From: JBJHDF01 sp050486405
GTDB lineage: Bacteria; Pseudomonadota; Gammaproteobacteria; Pseudomonadales; Cellvibrionaceae
Reading direction: 5' to 3'
Assembly: GCA_050486405.1 (NCBI GenBank)
Contig: JBJHDF010000002.1
Span: 140,292-204,291 of the forward strand
DNA length: 64,000 bases
Shown: in pieces, positions 1 to 9,147 of the stretch
Numbering within the stretch: position 1 is the stretch's first letter
Layout of the letters: each line of letters starts with the position of its first letter
Translations under genes and position numbers: made by a program
Notes under the pieces: model-generated
Databases searched by the model: none
Seen by the model: the letters and a program-made list of their open reading frames with translations, nothing else
Told to the model about the DNA's origin: nothing

Positions 1-561
1 ATTGAGCAGCAGTTCTGCGAACTGGTGAACCTGATCAGCCGGGTGGACGGCGCCGAGCGCGACTGGCCCGGCTACACCGAAATGCGGCAACTGGACGGCA
101 AGGTGACAGTGGCTGATCAGGTCATTAACCTGGAAACGTTCAGCGCCGGTGTGGAGCAACTGGCACTGAATGTGCGCGGCAAACTGAACATGGCTACGGG
201 CGGCTACGACTTTACCCTGCCGCTGCGCCTGAAGAGCGAATCCACCAGCGACGACGGCTGCACCGTGCGCAGCAACTACTGGATCGACCGCAGCCTGTCC
301 CTGCTCCGTTGTCGCGGCAGTCTGGACACGCTCAATCCGCTGCGCGACTGCCGCCCGGACAGTCGGGGCATGGAGTCCCTGGCCAAGGATTTCGCCGAAT
401 ACCGTCTGCGCCAGCAGCACGGTGACCGCATCGACGCCGCCGAGCAGCGGGTGGAACAGGAAACCGAGCAATTGCGCCAGCGTCTGCAGGAGCGGCTGGA
501 AAGTGAAGATGACGCCAAAAAAGTGGAAGACCGGCTGCGGGGACTCCTGCGCGGACGATGA
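1..561 (+). CDS. asmA: AsmA family protein, C-terminal part (5' end outside window)
   Basis: The reading frame is open from base 1, so only about 186 C-terminal residues are present. The visible part has the pattern seen at the end of AsmA-like proteins: a beta-rich stretch on the theme VINLETFSAGVEQLAL and LNVRGKLNMATGGYDFTLPL, then SLLRCRGSL, then a charged helical tail rich in Glu and Arg. AsmA proteins are inner-membrane-anchored periplasmic proteins linked to outer-membrane lipid homeostasis. The stop overlaps the mutY start by 4 bp (ATGA), and asmA-mutY is a familiar gammaproteobacterial pair, which supports the call. The N-terminal membrane anchor cannot be seen. Confidence 0.72.
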   Translation: MEQQFCELVNLISRVDGAERDWPGYTEMRQLDGKVTVADQVINLETFSAGVEQLALNVRGKLNMATGGYDFTLPLRLKSESTSDDGCTVRSNYWIDRSLSLLRCRGSLDTLNPLRDCRPDSRGMESLAKDFAEYRLRQQHGDRIDAAEQRVEQETEQLRQRLQERLESEDDAKKVEDRLRGLLRGR

Positions 562-1613
562 GTGCTTCCAGCAGTGAACCTTTTGCCGACGCCGTGCTGG
601 CCTGGTATGACCGGCACGGTCGCAAGAATCTGCCCTGGCAGAAAGACATTACTCCCTACCGGGTCTGGCTGTCGGAGATCATGCTGCAGCAGACCCAGGT
701 GACCACAGTCATTCCCTATTTTGAACGTTTTACCGAACACTTTCCCGATGTGCACCGCCTGGCGGCGGCGTCCATTGACGAGGTGCTTCATCTGTGGACC
801 GGGCTGGGTTACTACGCCCGGGCGCGCAATCTGCACCGCTGCGCCCGGGAGGTGGTGGCCCGCGGCGGCGAGTTTCCCGACACAGTGGCGGCCCTGAGCG
901 AGCTGCCGGGCATAGGCCGCTCCACCGCGGGCGCCATTGTCAGTATCGCCTTTGGCAAGCGCGCGCCGATTCTCGATGGCAACGTCAAGCGGGTGCTGGC
1001 GCGCCACTACGCCGTGGCTGGCTGGCCCGGTCAGTCTCGTGTCGCCGAGACCTTGTGGCAGTTGGCCGAAGTCACTACGCCCCGGCGGCGTTGCGCCGAC
1101 TATACCCAGGCCATCATGGACCTGGGCGCGACCTTGTGCAGCCGCTCGCGGCCCAACTGTATCGTGTGCCCCGTGCGGCAAACGTGTGTGGCTCAGGCCC
1201 GGGGAACTATTGCGGACTATCCGGGTAAAAAACCGAAAAAAGACATGCCGGTGAAAACGGTGCAGTTACTCATGTTGCGTAATCCAGCCGGTGAATTGCT
1301 GCTGCAACAGCGCCCGCCTCTGGGGATCTGGGGTGGGCTTTGGAGTTTCCCCGAACTGGCGGCCGAGATCGAGCCGCAGGAACATGTGGAGGCGCAGTAC
1401 GGACCGGTGGGGGAGTGTCAGGTCTGGCACAGCTATCGCCACACCTTCAGCCACTACCACCTGGATATCACGCCGGTGCTTGTGCAACTGAAGCGGGAGC
1501 CCACAGGGGTAAGCGAATCCGGTCAGTCGCTCTGGTATCCGCTGCGCCAACCCAAAAATCTGGGGCTGGCGGCACCGGTAAAACGGCTGCTGGAACAACT
1601 GGCGGAGCTTTAG
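558..1613 (+). CDS. mutY: A/G-specific adenine DNA glycosylase MutY
   Basis: MutY removes adenine mispaired with 8-oxoguanine or guanine in base-excision repair. The 351-residue protein has the expected order: the catalytic region WLSEIMLQQTQV near residues 38-49, the helix-hairpin-helix LPGIGRSTAGAI followed by the catalytic Asp in ILDGNVKRV, four iron-sulfur cysteines in the CSRSRPNCIVCPVRQTC stretch, and a NUDIX-like C-terminal domain (LLMLRNPAGELLLQQRPP onward) that reads 8-oxoG. Length is normal for the family. The ATG overlaps the asmA stop. In relatives yggX follows directly; here three chitinase genes on the other strand separate the two. Confidence 0.97.
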   Translation: MSASSSEPFADAVLAWYDRHGRKNLPWQKDITPYRVWLSEIMLQQTQVTTVIPYFERFTEHFPDVHRLAAASIDEVLHLWTGLGYYARARNLHRCAREVVARGGEFPDTVAALSELPGIGRSTAGAIVSIAFGKRAPILDGNVKRVLARHYAVAGWPGQSRVAETLWQLAEVTTPRRRCADYTQAIMDLGATLCSRSRPNCIVCPVRQTCVAQARGTIADYPGKKPKKDMPVKTVQLLMLRNPAGELLLQQRPPLGIWGGLWSFPELAAEIEPQEHVEAQYGPVGECQVWHSYRHTFSHYHLDITPVLVQLKREPTGVSESGQSLWYPLRQPKNLGLAAPVKRLLEQLAEL

Positions 1614-1638
1614 TGCCCCGCCAGTTGGACGTGTATCG

Positions 1639-3249
<1,611 letters not shown>

Positions 3250-3362
3250 GATTATTCTCCGGCTAGGATTATTATTTGCGATAAGCGCCAGCTCTACGCT
3301 ACCACCGGTAAAATCCCGCAACCAGACCCAGTCGGAAAGTCATACCCGAGTGACTTAAAGTC

Positions 3363-4622
3363 TTACCGCCGCCGAATCGAGCGGCGCCGGGACCAGCGCG
3401 CCGCGAAAAAAATTGCGCCAATTAGCAGGGTCCAGATAAGGCCAAAGTGACCGCCGGAACTGGACGAGCTGCTGGAACTGGAAGTGCCGCCAGAGCTGGA
3501 TGCACCACCGGAGCTGGATGACCCTCCAGAGCTGGAGTTGTAGGAGTCGGGATCGGCAATTACCTGATCAATGGCGGCCAGTAGGCTGTATTCACCCGTG
3601 GCGTCCTGGGCCATCTCCCAGATCATTACTCCTGCGCCCTCCTGCAGAGCCAGCGCAGTTTTTGCTTGTATGGTGTCTATGCCGTTGTAGGTGATATAGC
3701 TGCAGCCGGCGCAGAGATCGCCAACCACGTCCTGATGCGCCGCCGAGGTGCCAAATTGATCGAGAATCTGCTGGAAGCTGTAGTCGCCAGCGTAGCTGCC
3801 AAAGCCCCAACCGTAAAAGGGAACACCCAGCACTAACTTGTCCTGGGTCAGGCCGCGACTCTTCCAGAGATTGATATGCGCAACCGCCTGGGCATAGGTG
3901 GAGTGTTCGCTGCCGGATACCCCCCAACTGGGCCCTATGGCGTCATAGGACATGATGGTGACGAAATCGAAGTAGGCGAGCGAGGCGATCGGAACCATGC
4001 CGCCGTGGTAGGACGCCGTGGCAGCGGTGACCAACTTGCCTTCGGGCTGCAGAGCGTGGGCCAGCGCTTCGATAAACGGCGTGTAGTTGCCGGCGTTGTC
4101 GATGTCGGTCAGCAATACGCCTTCGATATCTACATCGATACCGTCCAGGTTGAAGTCTTCCACCAGTTGCAACAGGTTATCCACTATTTGCTGACGATTC
4201 TCCGGTTGCAGCAGCAGTTCCCAGTCGCCGGAGCAGGCTGGAATTATACCTCCACCGAGCGAGGCCAGCACCTTGACGCCGGCCTGGTGCGCCTGATCTA
4301 CCAGATAGTGTATATCAGCTCCGCTGGCACCGGGCATGCAAACCGGATCGCCTCCGGAGGTAACAGCGCCGTTTTCATCGGGGTTGATAAAGGCGATATT
4401 GATATGGGTCAGTTTGTCGAGGTCGGTGCCGTCGACGGTGGTAACCAGATTCTTGTAACCCGGCATATAGCCAACCACTTTGGTCTCGGACATGGCGGTT
4501 TGACAGAGCAGCACCAGCAGCAGGCCGCCCGCCATGTGCGCCAGCGTACGGCGACCTGGGATCAAAGGTTTCGGGAACGTTAAAGCTCTACTGTCGGTTG
4601 GTGCATTTCTGAAGGTTTTCAT
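3363..4622 (-). CDS. GH18 chitinase with poly-Ser linker and GlyGly-CTERM-like tail
   Basis: A second GH18 chitinase of about 419 residues, nearly collinear with its downstream neighbour through the catalytic domain (VVGYMPGYKNLVTTVDGTD; catalytic LDGIDVDIEG). It lacks the carbohydrate-binding modules. Instead it ends in a serine/glycine linker (residues about 355-390), a Gly-Gly, one hydrophobic segment (FGLIWTLLIGAIFFAA) and an Arg-rich tail. That layout resembles GlyGly-CTERM sorting tails processed by rhombosortase, implying transient membrane anchoring and surface delivery through type II secretion. The ATG at 4622 has GGAGA 9 nt upstream and begins a plausible signal sequence (HMAGGLLLVLLCQTAMS). 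The chitinase assignment is firm; the sorting-tail call is inference. Confidence 0.92.
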   Translation of the reverse strand: MKTFRNAPTDSRALTFPKPLIPGRRTLAHMAGGLLLVLLCQTAMSETKVVGYMPGYKNLVTTVDGTDLDKLTHINIAFINPDENGAVTSGGDPVCMPGASGADIHYLVDQAHQAGVKVLASLGGGIIPACSGDWELLLQPENRQQIVDNLLQLVEDFNLDGIDVDIEGVLLTDIDNAGNYTPFIEALAHALQPEGKLVTAATASYHGGMVPIASLAYFDFVTIMSYDAIGPSWGVSGSEHSTYAQAVAHINLWKSRGLTQDKLVLGVPFYGWGFGSYAGDYSFQQILDQFGTSAAHQDVVGDLCAGCSYITYNGIDTIQAKTALALQEGAGVMIWEMAQDATGEYSLLAAIDQVIADPDSYNSSSGGSSSSGGASSSGGTSSSSSSSSSGGHFGLIWTLLIGAIFFAARWSRRRSIRRR

Positions 4623-4680
4623 GTCTTTGGTCTCCGTGTGTAGATCGGTTGGCTGATAGAAATTGTGTGCTGAAAAACCC

Positions 4681-4712
4681 AAGAAGGCCCACCCGTGAGG
4701 GTGAGCCTTCTT
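4681..4712 (-). terminator. Rho-independent terminator downstream of the upstream-most chitinase gene
   Basis: A 14-bp stem with one mismatch and a GTGA loop (arms AAGAAGGCCCACCC and GGGTGAGCCTTCTT) lies 27 bp past the stop of the 4740-6476 gene. Read leftwards, it is followed by GGG and then TTTTT. It should end transcription of the multidomain chitinase before the next chitinase gene, so that gene probably has its own promoter. Confidence 0.8.
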
Positions 4713-4739
4713 CAGGTTGCTTAAGGCTGATGCCTTGAT

Positions 4740-6476
4740 TTACAGCCCGTCATCCATGGCCTGAATGAGCTCACCATCGGCGGTGTCGCCACTCAGCTCC
4801 CAGAAGAACGCGCCACCCAGTCCCTGCTGGTGGACATAGTTCATTTTTCCGGAAATGGTTTCAGGTGTGTCATAGCCCCACCAGTTGTTGCCGCAGTGAG
4901 CGTAAGCAGTGCCTGCAATTACGCCAGTGGGTGGGCAGATTTCTCTCAACACCTTGTAATCCTCGATGCCGGGTTCATAACTTCCCTGTGCCGGACCGGT
5001 TGCGGAGCCGCCGGGTGCGGATTGGGAAACACCGGTCCAGCCACGGCCGTAGAAGCCGATGCCCAGCAGGATTTTGTCCGCCGGAATTCCCGCATTCTTC
5101 ATCCACTGAATGGCGTTATCGGAATAGAAGGTAGGTGTGGGAATGCCGGAGAAGTTGTGCAGCGGCGAGTGCGGTGCTGTCGGACCCTGAGCTGCCCAAG
5201 CGCCAAAGAAGTCGTAAGTCATGGGCATGTAGAAGTCCACATACTGGGCGGCGCCAGCATAGTCGGCCGCTTCGAGCTTTTCCTGGCCGGCGCCGATGGC
5301 GGCGGTTACCAGCAGGTCGTTGCCGAAGCGTGCGCGCATGGCTTGCATCATGATGCGGAAGGAATCGAAACCACTGTCGTCGCAAGTGAGACCACAGGAG
5401 TTGGGGTATTCCCAATCCAGATCGATGCCGTCAAAAACGTCCGCCCAACGGGGATCCTTGACCAGGTTGTAGCAGGAGTTGGCAAAGTGCTCTGGATTTT
5501 GCACGGCTTCGCCAAAACCGCCGGACCAGGTCCAACCGCCAAATGACCAGAGCACCTTGATGTTCGGGTACATTTGCTTCAGGCGACGCAACTGGCCGAA
5601 ATTGCCGCGCAGGGCATCGGTATCCCAGGTGTCCGCCACGCCGTCAACACTTTCTTCGGCGGAGTAGAAGCGGTCGTAGTCCGCGTAGGAGTCGCCGATC
5701 ACGCACTCACCGTTCCGCACATCGCCAAAGGCGTACAGAATATGAGTCAGCTTTTCGGCAGAACCACTGGTGTGAATGTTTTTGATGTGATAGTTGCGAC
5801 CGTAGACGCCCCACTGAACAAAGTAACCGACCAGCAGGTCGCCGCCGCCACTTCCGTTGCCGTTGCCATTTCCATTTCCATTTCCATTTCCGTTGCCGTT
5901 GCCGTTTCCGTTGCCATTTCCATTATCGCAGGGTCCGAGGTTTTCCCAGACGCCCCATTGGCCGGTTGTGGACGGGTTTTCACCCTGAGTCCACCACTTG
6001 GCGCGGTATATGTTGCCGTTGTAGTGTACCTGGTTGCCCTGGGTGTACACCGCTGTGCTGCTCCAGTCGGGCGCATCGCAGGGAACGCCACTGCCGTTGC
6101 CATTTCCATTTCCGTTGCCATTGCCATTGCCATTGCCATTGCCATTGCCATTGCCATTTCCATTGCCATTGCCATTGCCATTGCCATTTCCGTTGCCATT
6201 TCCATTGCCGTTACCACTTCCGTCGCAATTGCCAAGGTCGTTCCAAGCGTGTTCCCAGGCCCAGCCTTCACCGGGTGCGTAGGGGCCGCCGATACCACAC
6301 CAGCCACCCACGGTGCACTGGAAGGCGCGATTGACGTTGGTAACCTGGGCTCCCGTGCTGTAGGGGCTGCCGTCGTTATAGGAGGGTAAGTTGTCGCAGT
6401 TAAAAGCGTAAGCGCCGCCTGTCATGAACAAGAACGGTAGTAAAAAGCCTAATGCTTTATATTTAATATTTATCAT
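4740..6476 (-). CDS. Secreted GH18 chitinase with two chitin-binding modules and Gly-Asn repeat linkers
   Basis: A 578-residue exported chitinase. Order of parts: signal peptide (ALGFLLPFLFMTGGAYA), a first chitin-binding-like module to about residue 84 (CDNLPSYNDGSPYSTGAQV), a Gly-Asn dipeptide linker of roughly 20 repeats, a CBM5/12 module (residues about 133-184, APDWSSTAVYTQGNQVHYNG), a second Gly-Asn linker of about 12 repeats, then the GH18 catalytic domain to the end. The signature FDGIDLDWEYP carries the catalytic Glu, and WSFGGWTWSGGF is a typical substrate-cleft strand. It belongs to a different GH18 subfamily from the two neighbours. Upstream lies a palindrome overlapping a TTGACA box, so regulated expression is likely. 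Confidence 0.95.
   Translation of the reverse strand: MINIKYKALGFLLPFLFMTGGAYAFNCDNLPSYNDGSPYSTGAQVTNVNRAFQCTVGGWCGIGGPYAPGEGWAWEHAWNDLGNCDGSGNGNGNGNGNGNGNGNGNGNGNGNGNGNGNGNGNGNGNGNGSGVPCDAPDWSSTAVYTQGNQVHYNGNIYRAKWWTQGENPSTTGQWGVWENLGPCDNGNGNGNGNGNGNGNGNGNGNGNGSGGGDLLVGYFVQWGVYGRNYHIKNIHTSGSAEKLTHILYAFGDVRNGECVIGDSYADYDRFYSAEESVDGVADTWDTDALRGNFGQLRRLKQMYPNIKVLWSFGGWTWSGGFGEAVQNPEHFANSCYNLVKDPRWADVFDGIDLDWEYPNSCGLTCDDSGFDSFRIMMQAMRARFGNDLLVTAAIGAGQEKLEAADYAGAAQYVDFYMPMTYDFFGAWAAQGPTAPHSPLHNFSGIPTPTFYSDNAIQWMKNAGIPADKILLGIGFYGRGWTGVSQSAPGGSATGPAQGSYEPGIEDYKVLREICPPTGVIAGTAYAHCGNNWWGYDTPETISGKMNYVHQQGLGGAFFWELSGDTADGELIQAMDDGL
5853..5924 (-). repeat. Coding hexanucleotide array (Gly-Asn linker 2)
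   Basis: About 12 tandem copies of a degenerate 6-bp unit that encodes Gly-Asn on the minus strand, joining the second chitin-binding module to the catalytic domain. Codon usage alternates between GGC/GGA and AAC/AAT, so the array is not perfectly identical, but it is regular enough for slippage. Confidence 0.85.
6094..6214 (-). repeat. Coding hexanucleotide array (Gly-Asn linker 1)
   Basis: About 20 tandem copies of a 6-bp Gly-Asn unit (GGCAAT-type on the minus strand, with GGAAAT variants) between the two chitin-binding modules. The same dipeptide is used in linker 2. It acts as a flexible spacer in the protein and is a potential length-variable microsatellite in the DNA. Confidence 0.87.
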
Positions 6477-6575
6477 AATGGCTATCCCGTTTGGGTTTTA
6501 TAAAGTGGAGATTTAGCACCTGCAAGGCTGCACCACCGGACATAGGCGACAACCGCAGTCCCGCAGGCAGTACAG

Positions 6576-6605
6576 AGGCTATCCTGCTAAAGACAACGTT
6601 GTCAA
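6576..6605 (-). promoter_or_regulatory. Candidate chitinase promoter with overlapping operator palindrome
   Basis: Reading leftwards, a consensus -35 TTGACA (6600-6605) is followed after 18 nt by a weak -10 TAGCCT (6576-6581). The perfect 12-bp palindrome GACAACGTTGTC at 6592-6603 overlaps the -35 box. A central CG with GACAA/TTGTC arms is typical of LacI-family operators, and NagR-type LacI regulators of chitin and GlcNAc genes in related bacteria use similar sites. The element lies about 115-130 nt before the ATG at 6476. The rest of the 6477-6823 gap shows no gene. Confidence 0.5.
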
Positions 6606-6823
6606 ACCAGAAATTCGCCTGATTCCACATCCTTCACAGTTTTTCTGATGTTTTTTTCTATCGGTGAGCAAAAGGTGATCAATTTTTCGTATGAAAAGGT
6701 ATGCCTCTGCCCGGCCCCGGTATAGGCTGCGAGCCGGCTGAGGGGTGCATCGGGTACTGTGCAAGTGCGGCCAAAGTGGTTACCCTGGCCGCTCTGGGTG
6801 TATCTCGTTCAAGGTGTCGTGTC

Positions 6824-7105
6824 ATGGCTCGCAAGGTGTACTGTCGCAAATATCAACAGGAGCTCGAAGGGCTGCCGCATCCGCCTTTTCCCGGCCCCAA
6901 GGGGCAGGACCTGTATGAGAACGTCTCAAAGAAGGCTTGGCAGGAGTGGTTGAGCCATCAGACTTTGCTGATCAATGAGAAGCATCTGAATATGATGGAT
7001 ATGGGTGCCAGAACTTACCTAAGCGAGCAGATGACCCGCTTTTTGGCGGGCCAGGACTACGATCAGGCCGAGGGCTATGTGCCGCCTGAGGGCAACCAGC
7101 CCTGA
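6824..7105 (+). CDS. yggX: Probable Fe(2+)-trafficking protein YggX
   Basis: A 93-residue cytosolic protein involved in iron trafficking and protection of iron-sulfur clusters from oxidation. It begins MARKVYCRKYQQELEGL with the conserved Cys of the family, then PPFPGPKGQDLYENVSKKAW and the C-terminal YVPPEG end, matching the usual length of about 90. The ATG at 6824 follows AAGGTG with good spacing; a longer in-frame extension upstream lacks family similarity. Its normal partner mutY lies 5.2 kb away because of the intervening chitinase genes. Confidence 0.95.
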   Translation: MARKVYCRKYQQELEGLPHPPFPGPKGQDLYENVSKKAWQEWLSHQTLLINEKHLNMMDMGARTYLSEQMTRFLAGQDYDQAEGYVPPEGNQP

Positions 7106-7120
7106 TTTTTCTCCCCGCTA

Positions 7121-7149
7121 TTGACTCTCCTGGCGCCAGCGGGTTTAAT
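7121..7149 (+). promoter_or_regulatory. Sigma-70 promoter of tRNA-Phe with GC-rich discriminator
   Basis: TTGACT at 7121-7126 and TTTAAT at 7144-7149 are separated by exactly 17 bp. The downstream discriminator ACGCGCC is GC-rich, a hallmark of stringently controlled stable-RNA promoters. The tRNA begins about 37 nt after the -10 box, leaving a short 5' leader. Confidence 0.75.
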
Positions 7150-7186
7150 ACGCGCCTTCCGCGCCCCTGGGGGTGCGGGCCGAGAT

Positions 7187-7262
7187 GCCCAGATAGCTCA
7201 GTCGGTAGAGCAGTGGATTGAAAATCCTCGTGTCGGTGGTTCGATTCCGCCTCTGGGCACCA
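7187..7262 (+). tRNA. tRNA-Phe (GAA)
   Basis: The 76-nt sequence folds as a standard tRNA: acceptor arms GCCCAGA/TCTGGGC, D-arm AGCTCAGTCGGTAGAGC, anticodon loop TTGAAAA with anticodon GAA, T-loop GGTTCGATTCC and an encoded 3' CCA. It closely resembles E. coli tRNA-Phe. It sits directly after yggX, as in many gammaproteobacteria, and carries its own promoter and terminator. Confidence 0.98.
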
Positions 7263-7288
7263 TATTCAGGAACGCAGAAATACCGAAT

Positions 7289-7316
7289 AAGCCCGGTTTC
7301 CCCACCGGGCTTTTTT
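7289..7316 (+). terminator. Rho-independent terminator after tRNA-Phe
   Basis: A 9-bp perfect stem (AAGCCCGGT / ACCGGGCTT) with loop TTCCCC is followed by six T residues, 26 nt after the tRNA CCA end. Confidence 0.92.
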
Positions 7317-7440
7317 ATTTGGTCAAATAAGGGTTCACGCCCTCTGCTGTCCCGCTGGTTGATTGCTCGTTGACCTACTTTGTTCACTGGTCAAACTGCT
7401 CTATAGTGGCGGGACGGATGCGCGGAGAAGAGACCCGAGA

Positions 7441-8289
7441 ATGCGTTGTTTCCATGCTGTTTGGTTCGTATTGCTGTTGCTGAGCAGCCCATTTTCTCTG
7501 GCGGAGCGGCAACAGGATGTATGGCGAATCGTGGCGCCTATACATCACTTCGACGATCCGGGTACCAACAACTACTTTTTTGCCCGCCTGCTTGAACTGG
7601 TATTGGAAAAAACCGTCTCCAGCCACGGCCCATACCAACTGATCGAACCCGAGATGTTTCTGGTGGACCATCGGTTGCGGGCCGCGCTGGCTCAGGGCAA
7701 GGTGGATGTCGGCTGGTTCCACACCTCTCCAGATTATGAGCGGGAGTTGTTGGCGATTGAAGAGCCTCTGCTGGGCGATATCAATAATTACCGGGTGCTG
7801 TTGATTCGCCGTGGAGAACAGGAGCGTTTCAACGAAGTCAGAAGCTTGGCAGATTTGCGCCGGTTTACCGGTGGTGTGGGCGCCCAGTGGGTGGACCTGG
7901 TGGTGATGGATGCCAACGATCTCCCTTATACTACTGCCAACAGCTATGCGCTGCTGTTTCGCATGCTTGCCGCCGGTCGGTTTGACTATTTCTCCCGCGG
8001 TCTGTATCAGGTGGAAGCCGAAGTTCACCGGTTTGCCGAACTCGACCTTGTCATTGAAGAAAACCTGATGCTTCACTACCCTGGCACCCATTATTTTTTT
8101 GTGGCCAGGGACAACAAGGCTCTGGCCGAACGCATTCTGCACGGTATTCAGCTGGCCCGGGAGGATGGCAGTTACGAAGCGCTGATGAACAGCCTTTCTC
8201 AGTTTCGTTGGGCCAAGGCCGTACTCGGCAGCAATACCCGGCGCATTCTGGAACTGCAGCACCCTTACTTTCCATCCGAACTTCAATAA
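7441..8289 (+). CDS. Periplasmic substrate-binding-like protein
   Basis: A 282-residue exported protein: signal peptide VWFVLLLLSSPFSLA, then a fold reminiscent of family 3 extracellular solute-binding proteins (DVWRIVAPIHHFDDPGTNNYF early, DVGWFHTSPDYE, then LADLRRFTGGVGAQW and a second lobe with FDYFSRGLYQVEAEV). The pattern of an N-terminal strand, a mid-protein hinge and a C-terminal helix with AERILHGIQLAREDGSYEAL is common to this group. No transporter permease or sensor kinase lies nearby, so it may be an orphan ligand-binding protein. ATG 7441 was chosen because the signal peptide begins there. The ligand is unknown. Confidence 0.65.
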   Translation: MRCFHAVWFVLLLLSSPFSLAERQQDVWRIVAPIHHFDDPGTNNYFFARLLELVLEKTVSSHGPYQLIEPEMFLVDHRLRAALAQGKVDVGWFHTSPDYERELLAIEEPLLGDINNYRVLLIRRGEQERFNEVRSLADLRRFTGGVGAQWVDLVVMDANDLPYTTANSYALLFRMLAAGRFDYFSRGLYQVEAEVHRFAELDLVIEENLMLHYPGTHYFFVARDNKALAERILHGIQLAREDGSYEALMNSLSQFRWAKAVLGSNTRRILELQHPYFPSELQ

Positions 8290-8307
8290 CAGGTTGTTGC
8301 AACGCCT

Positions 8308-9147
8308 ATGCTCAGCTACCGACACGGTTTTCATGCCGGCAACTTTGCCGATGTGCTCAAGCACAGCGTTCTGGTCTTCAACCTCAAATACCTCACACAA
8401 AAAGATAAGCCACTGCGCTACATCGACACCCACGCCGGTGCCGGCAGCTACCGGCTCACCGGCGCCCAGGCCATGAACAACCGCGAATATCGAGCGGGTA
8501 TAGGGCGGCTCTGGGAGTGCGGGGATTTGCCACCAATGCTCGCTGCTTATGTCGATCAGGTGAAAAGCTTCAACCCCGAAGATCGCCTGTCATGCTATCC
8601 GGGCTCACCGCTGCTGGCGCAGCGGTTGCTGCGCCCCGGGGATCGCCTGTTTCTCCACGAACTGCACTCCACCGACTGTCGTCTGCTGCAACAGGCCATG
8701 GGACGCGATGCCAGAGTGAGTATTCGCGAGGAAGACGGTTTTGCCGGGCTGCAATCGCTGTTGCCACCCCGGGAGCGCCGGGCGCTGGTGTTGATGGACC
8801 CCTCCTACGAAATCAAAAGCGATTATCGTCAGGTGGTACAGCAACTGCACAGAGCCTGGCAGCGGTTTCCCGCCGCGACTTTTGCCCTCTGGTACCCGGT
8901 GGTGTCGCGTCAGCGTGTGGACGAACTGGAGCGCGCCCTGGTGAAAAGCGGCATGCGCCATATTCAACTGTTTGAATTGGGGGTGGCGCCGGACAGCGAC
9001 GGGCACGGCATGACCGGCAGCGGCATGGTGCTGATCAACCCGCCCTGGACGCTGCGCTCTGCGGTTGAGGATACTCTGCCCTGGCTGGCGGATGTTCTCG
9101 CGGGCGCGGATGGTTACTGCCGGGTGTTGGAACTGGTGCCCGAGTAG
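8308..9147 (+). CDS. rlmJ: 23S rRNA (adenine-N6)-methyltransferase RlmJ
   Basis: RlmJ methylates A2030 of 23S rRNA using SAM. The 279-residue protein starts MLSYRHGFHAGNFADVLKH, the hallmark N terminus of this family, followed by the SAM-binding YIDTHAGAGSY. The catalytic motif IV reads LMDPSYE, where the best-known members have DPPYE. Length is typical. Its last 34 bp overlap the end of the convergent membrane-protein gene. Confidence 0.95.
   Translation: MLSYRHGFHAGNFADVLKHSVLVFNLKYLTQKDKPLRYIDTHAGAGSYRLTGAQAMNNREYRAGIGRLWECGDLPPMLAAYVDQVKSFNPEDRLSCYPGSPLLAQRLLRPGDRLFLHELHSTDCRLLQQAMGRDARVSIREEDGFAGLQSLLPPRERRALVLMDPSYEIKSDYRQVVQQLHRAWQRFPAATFALWYPVVSRQRVDELERALVKSGMRHIQLFELGVAPDSDGHGMTGSGMVLINPPWTLRSAVEDTLPWLADVLAGADGYCRVLELVPE

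Noticed and set aside
276..1181. 301-codon minus-strand frame across asmA and mutY
   Set aside because: It is antisense to mutY, which has full family motifs.
3335..3360. AAAGTCA / TGACTTA inverted repeat after the second chitinase gene
   Set aside because: The stem is short and no T-run follows on the minus strand, so I do not call it a terminator.
5853..6214. Possible CRISPR-like array because of regular repeats
   Set aside because: The repeats are continuous 6-bp coding units without spacers and lie inside a protein linker.
5574..6389. Plus-strand open frame rich in Ala-Ile-Ser repeats
   Set aside because: It is the antisense reading of the Gly-Asn repeat linkers of the chitinase.
7187..7262. 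tRNA-Phe as a mobile-element attachment site
   Set aside because: No integrase gene and no second copy of the tRNA 3' end were seen on either side.
8797..8817. DPSYE in place of DPPYE in RlmJ as a possible inactivating change
   Set aside because: The Asp, Pro and Tyr are kept, and variation at the second Pro occurs in active N6-methyltransferases, so loss of function is not supported.
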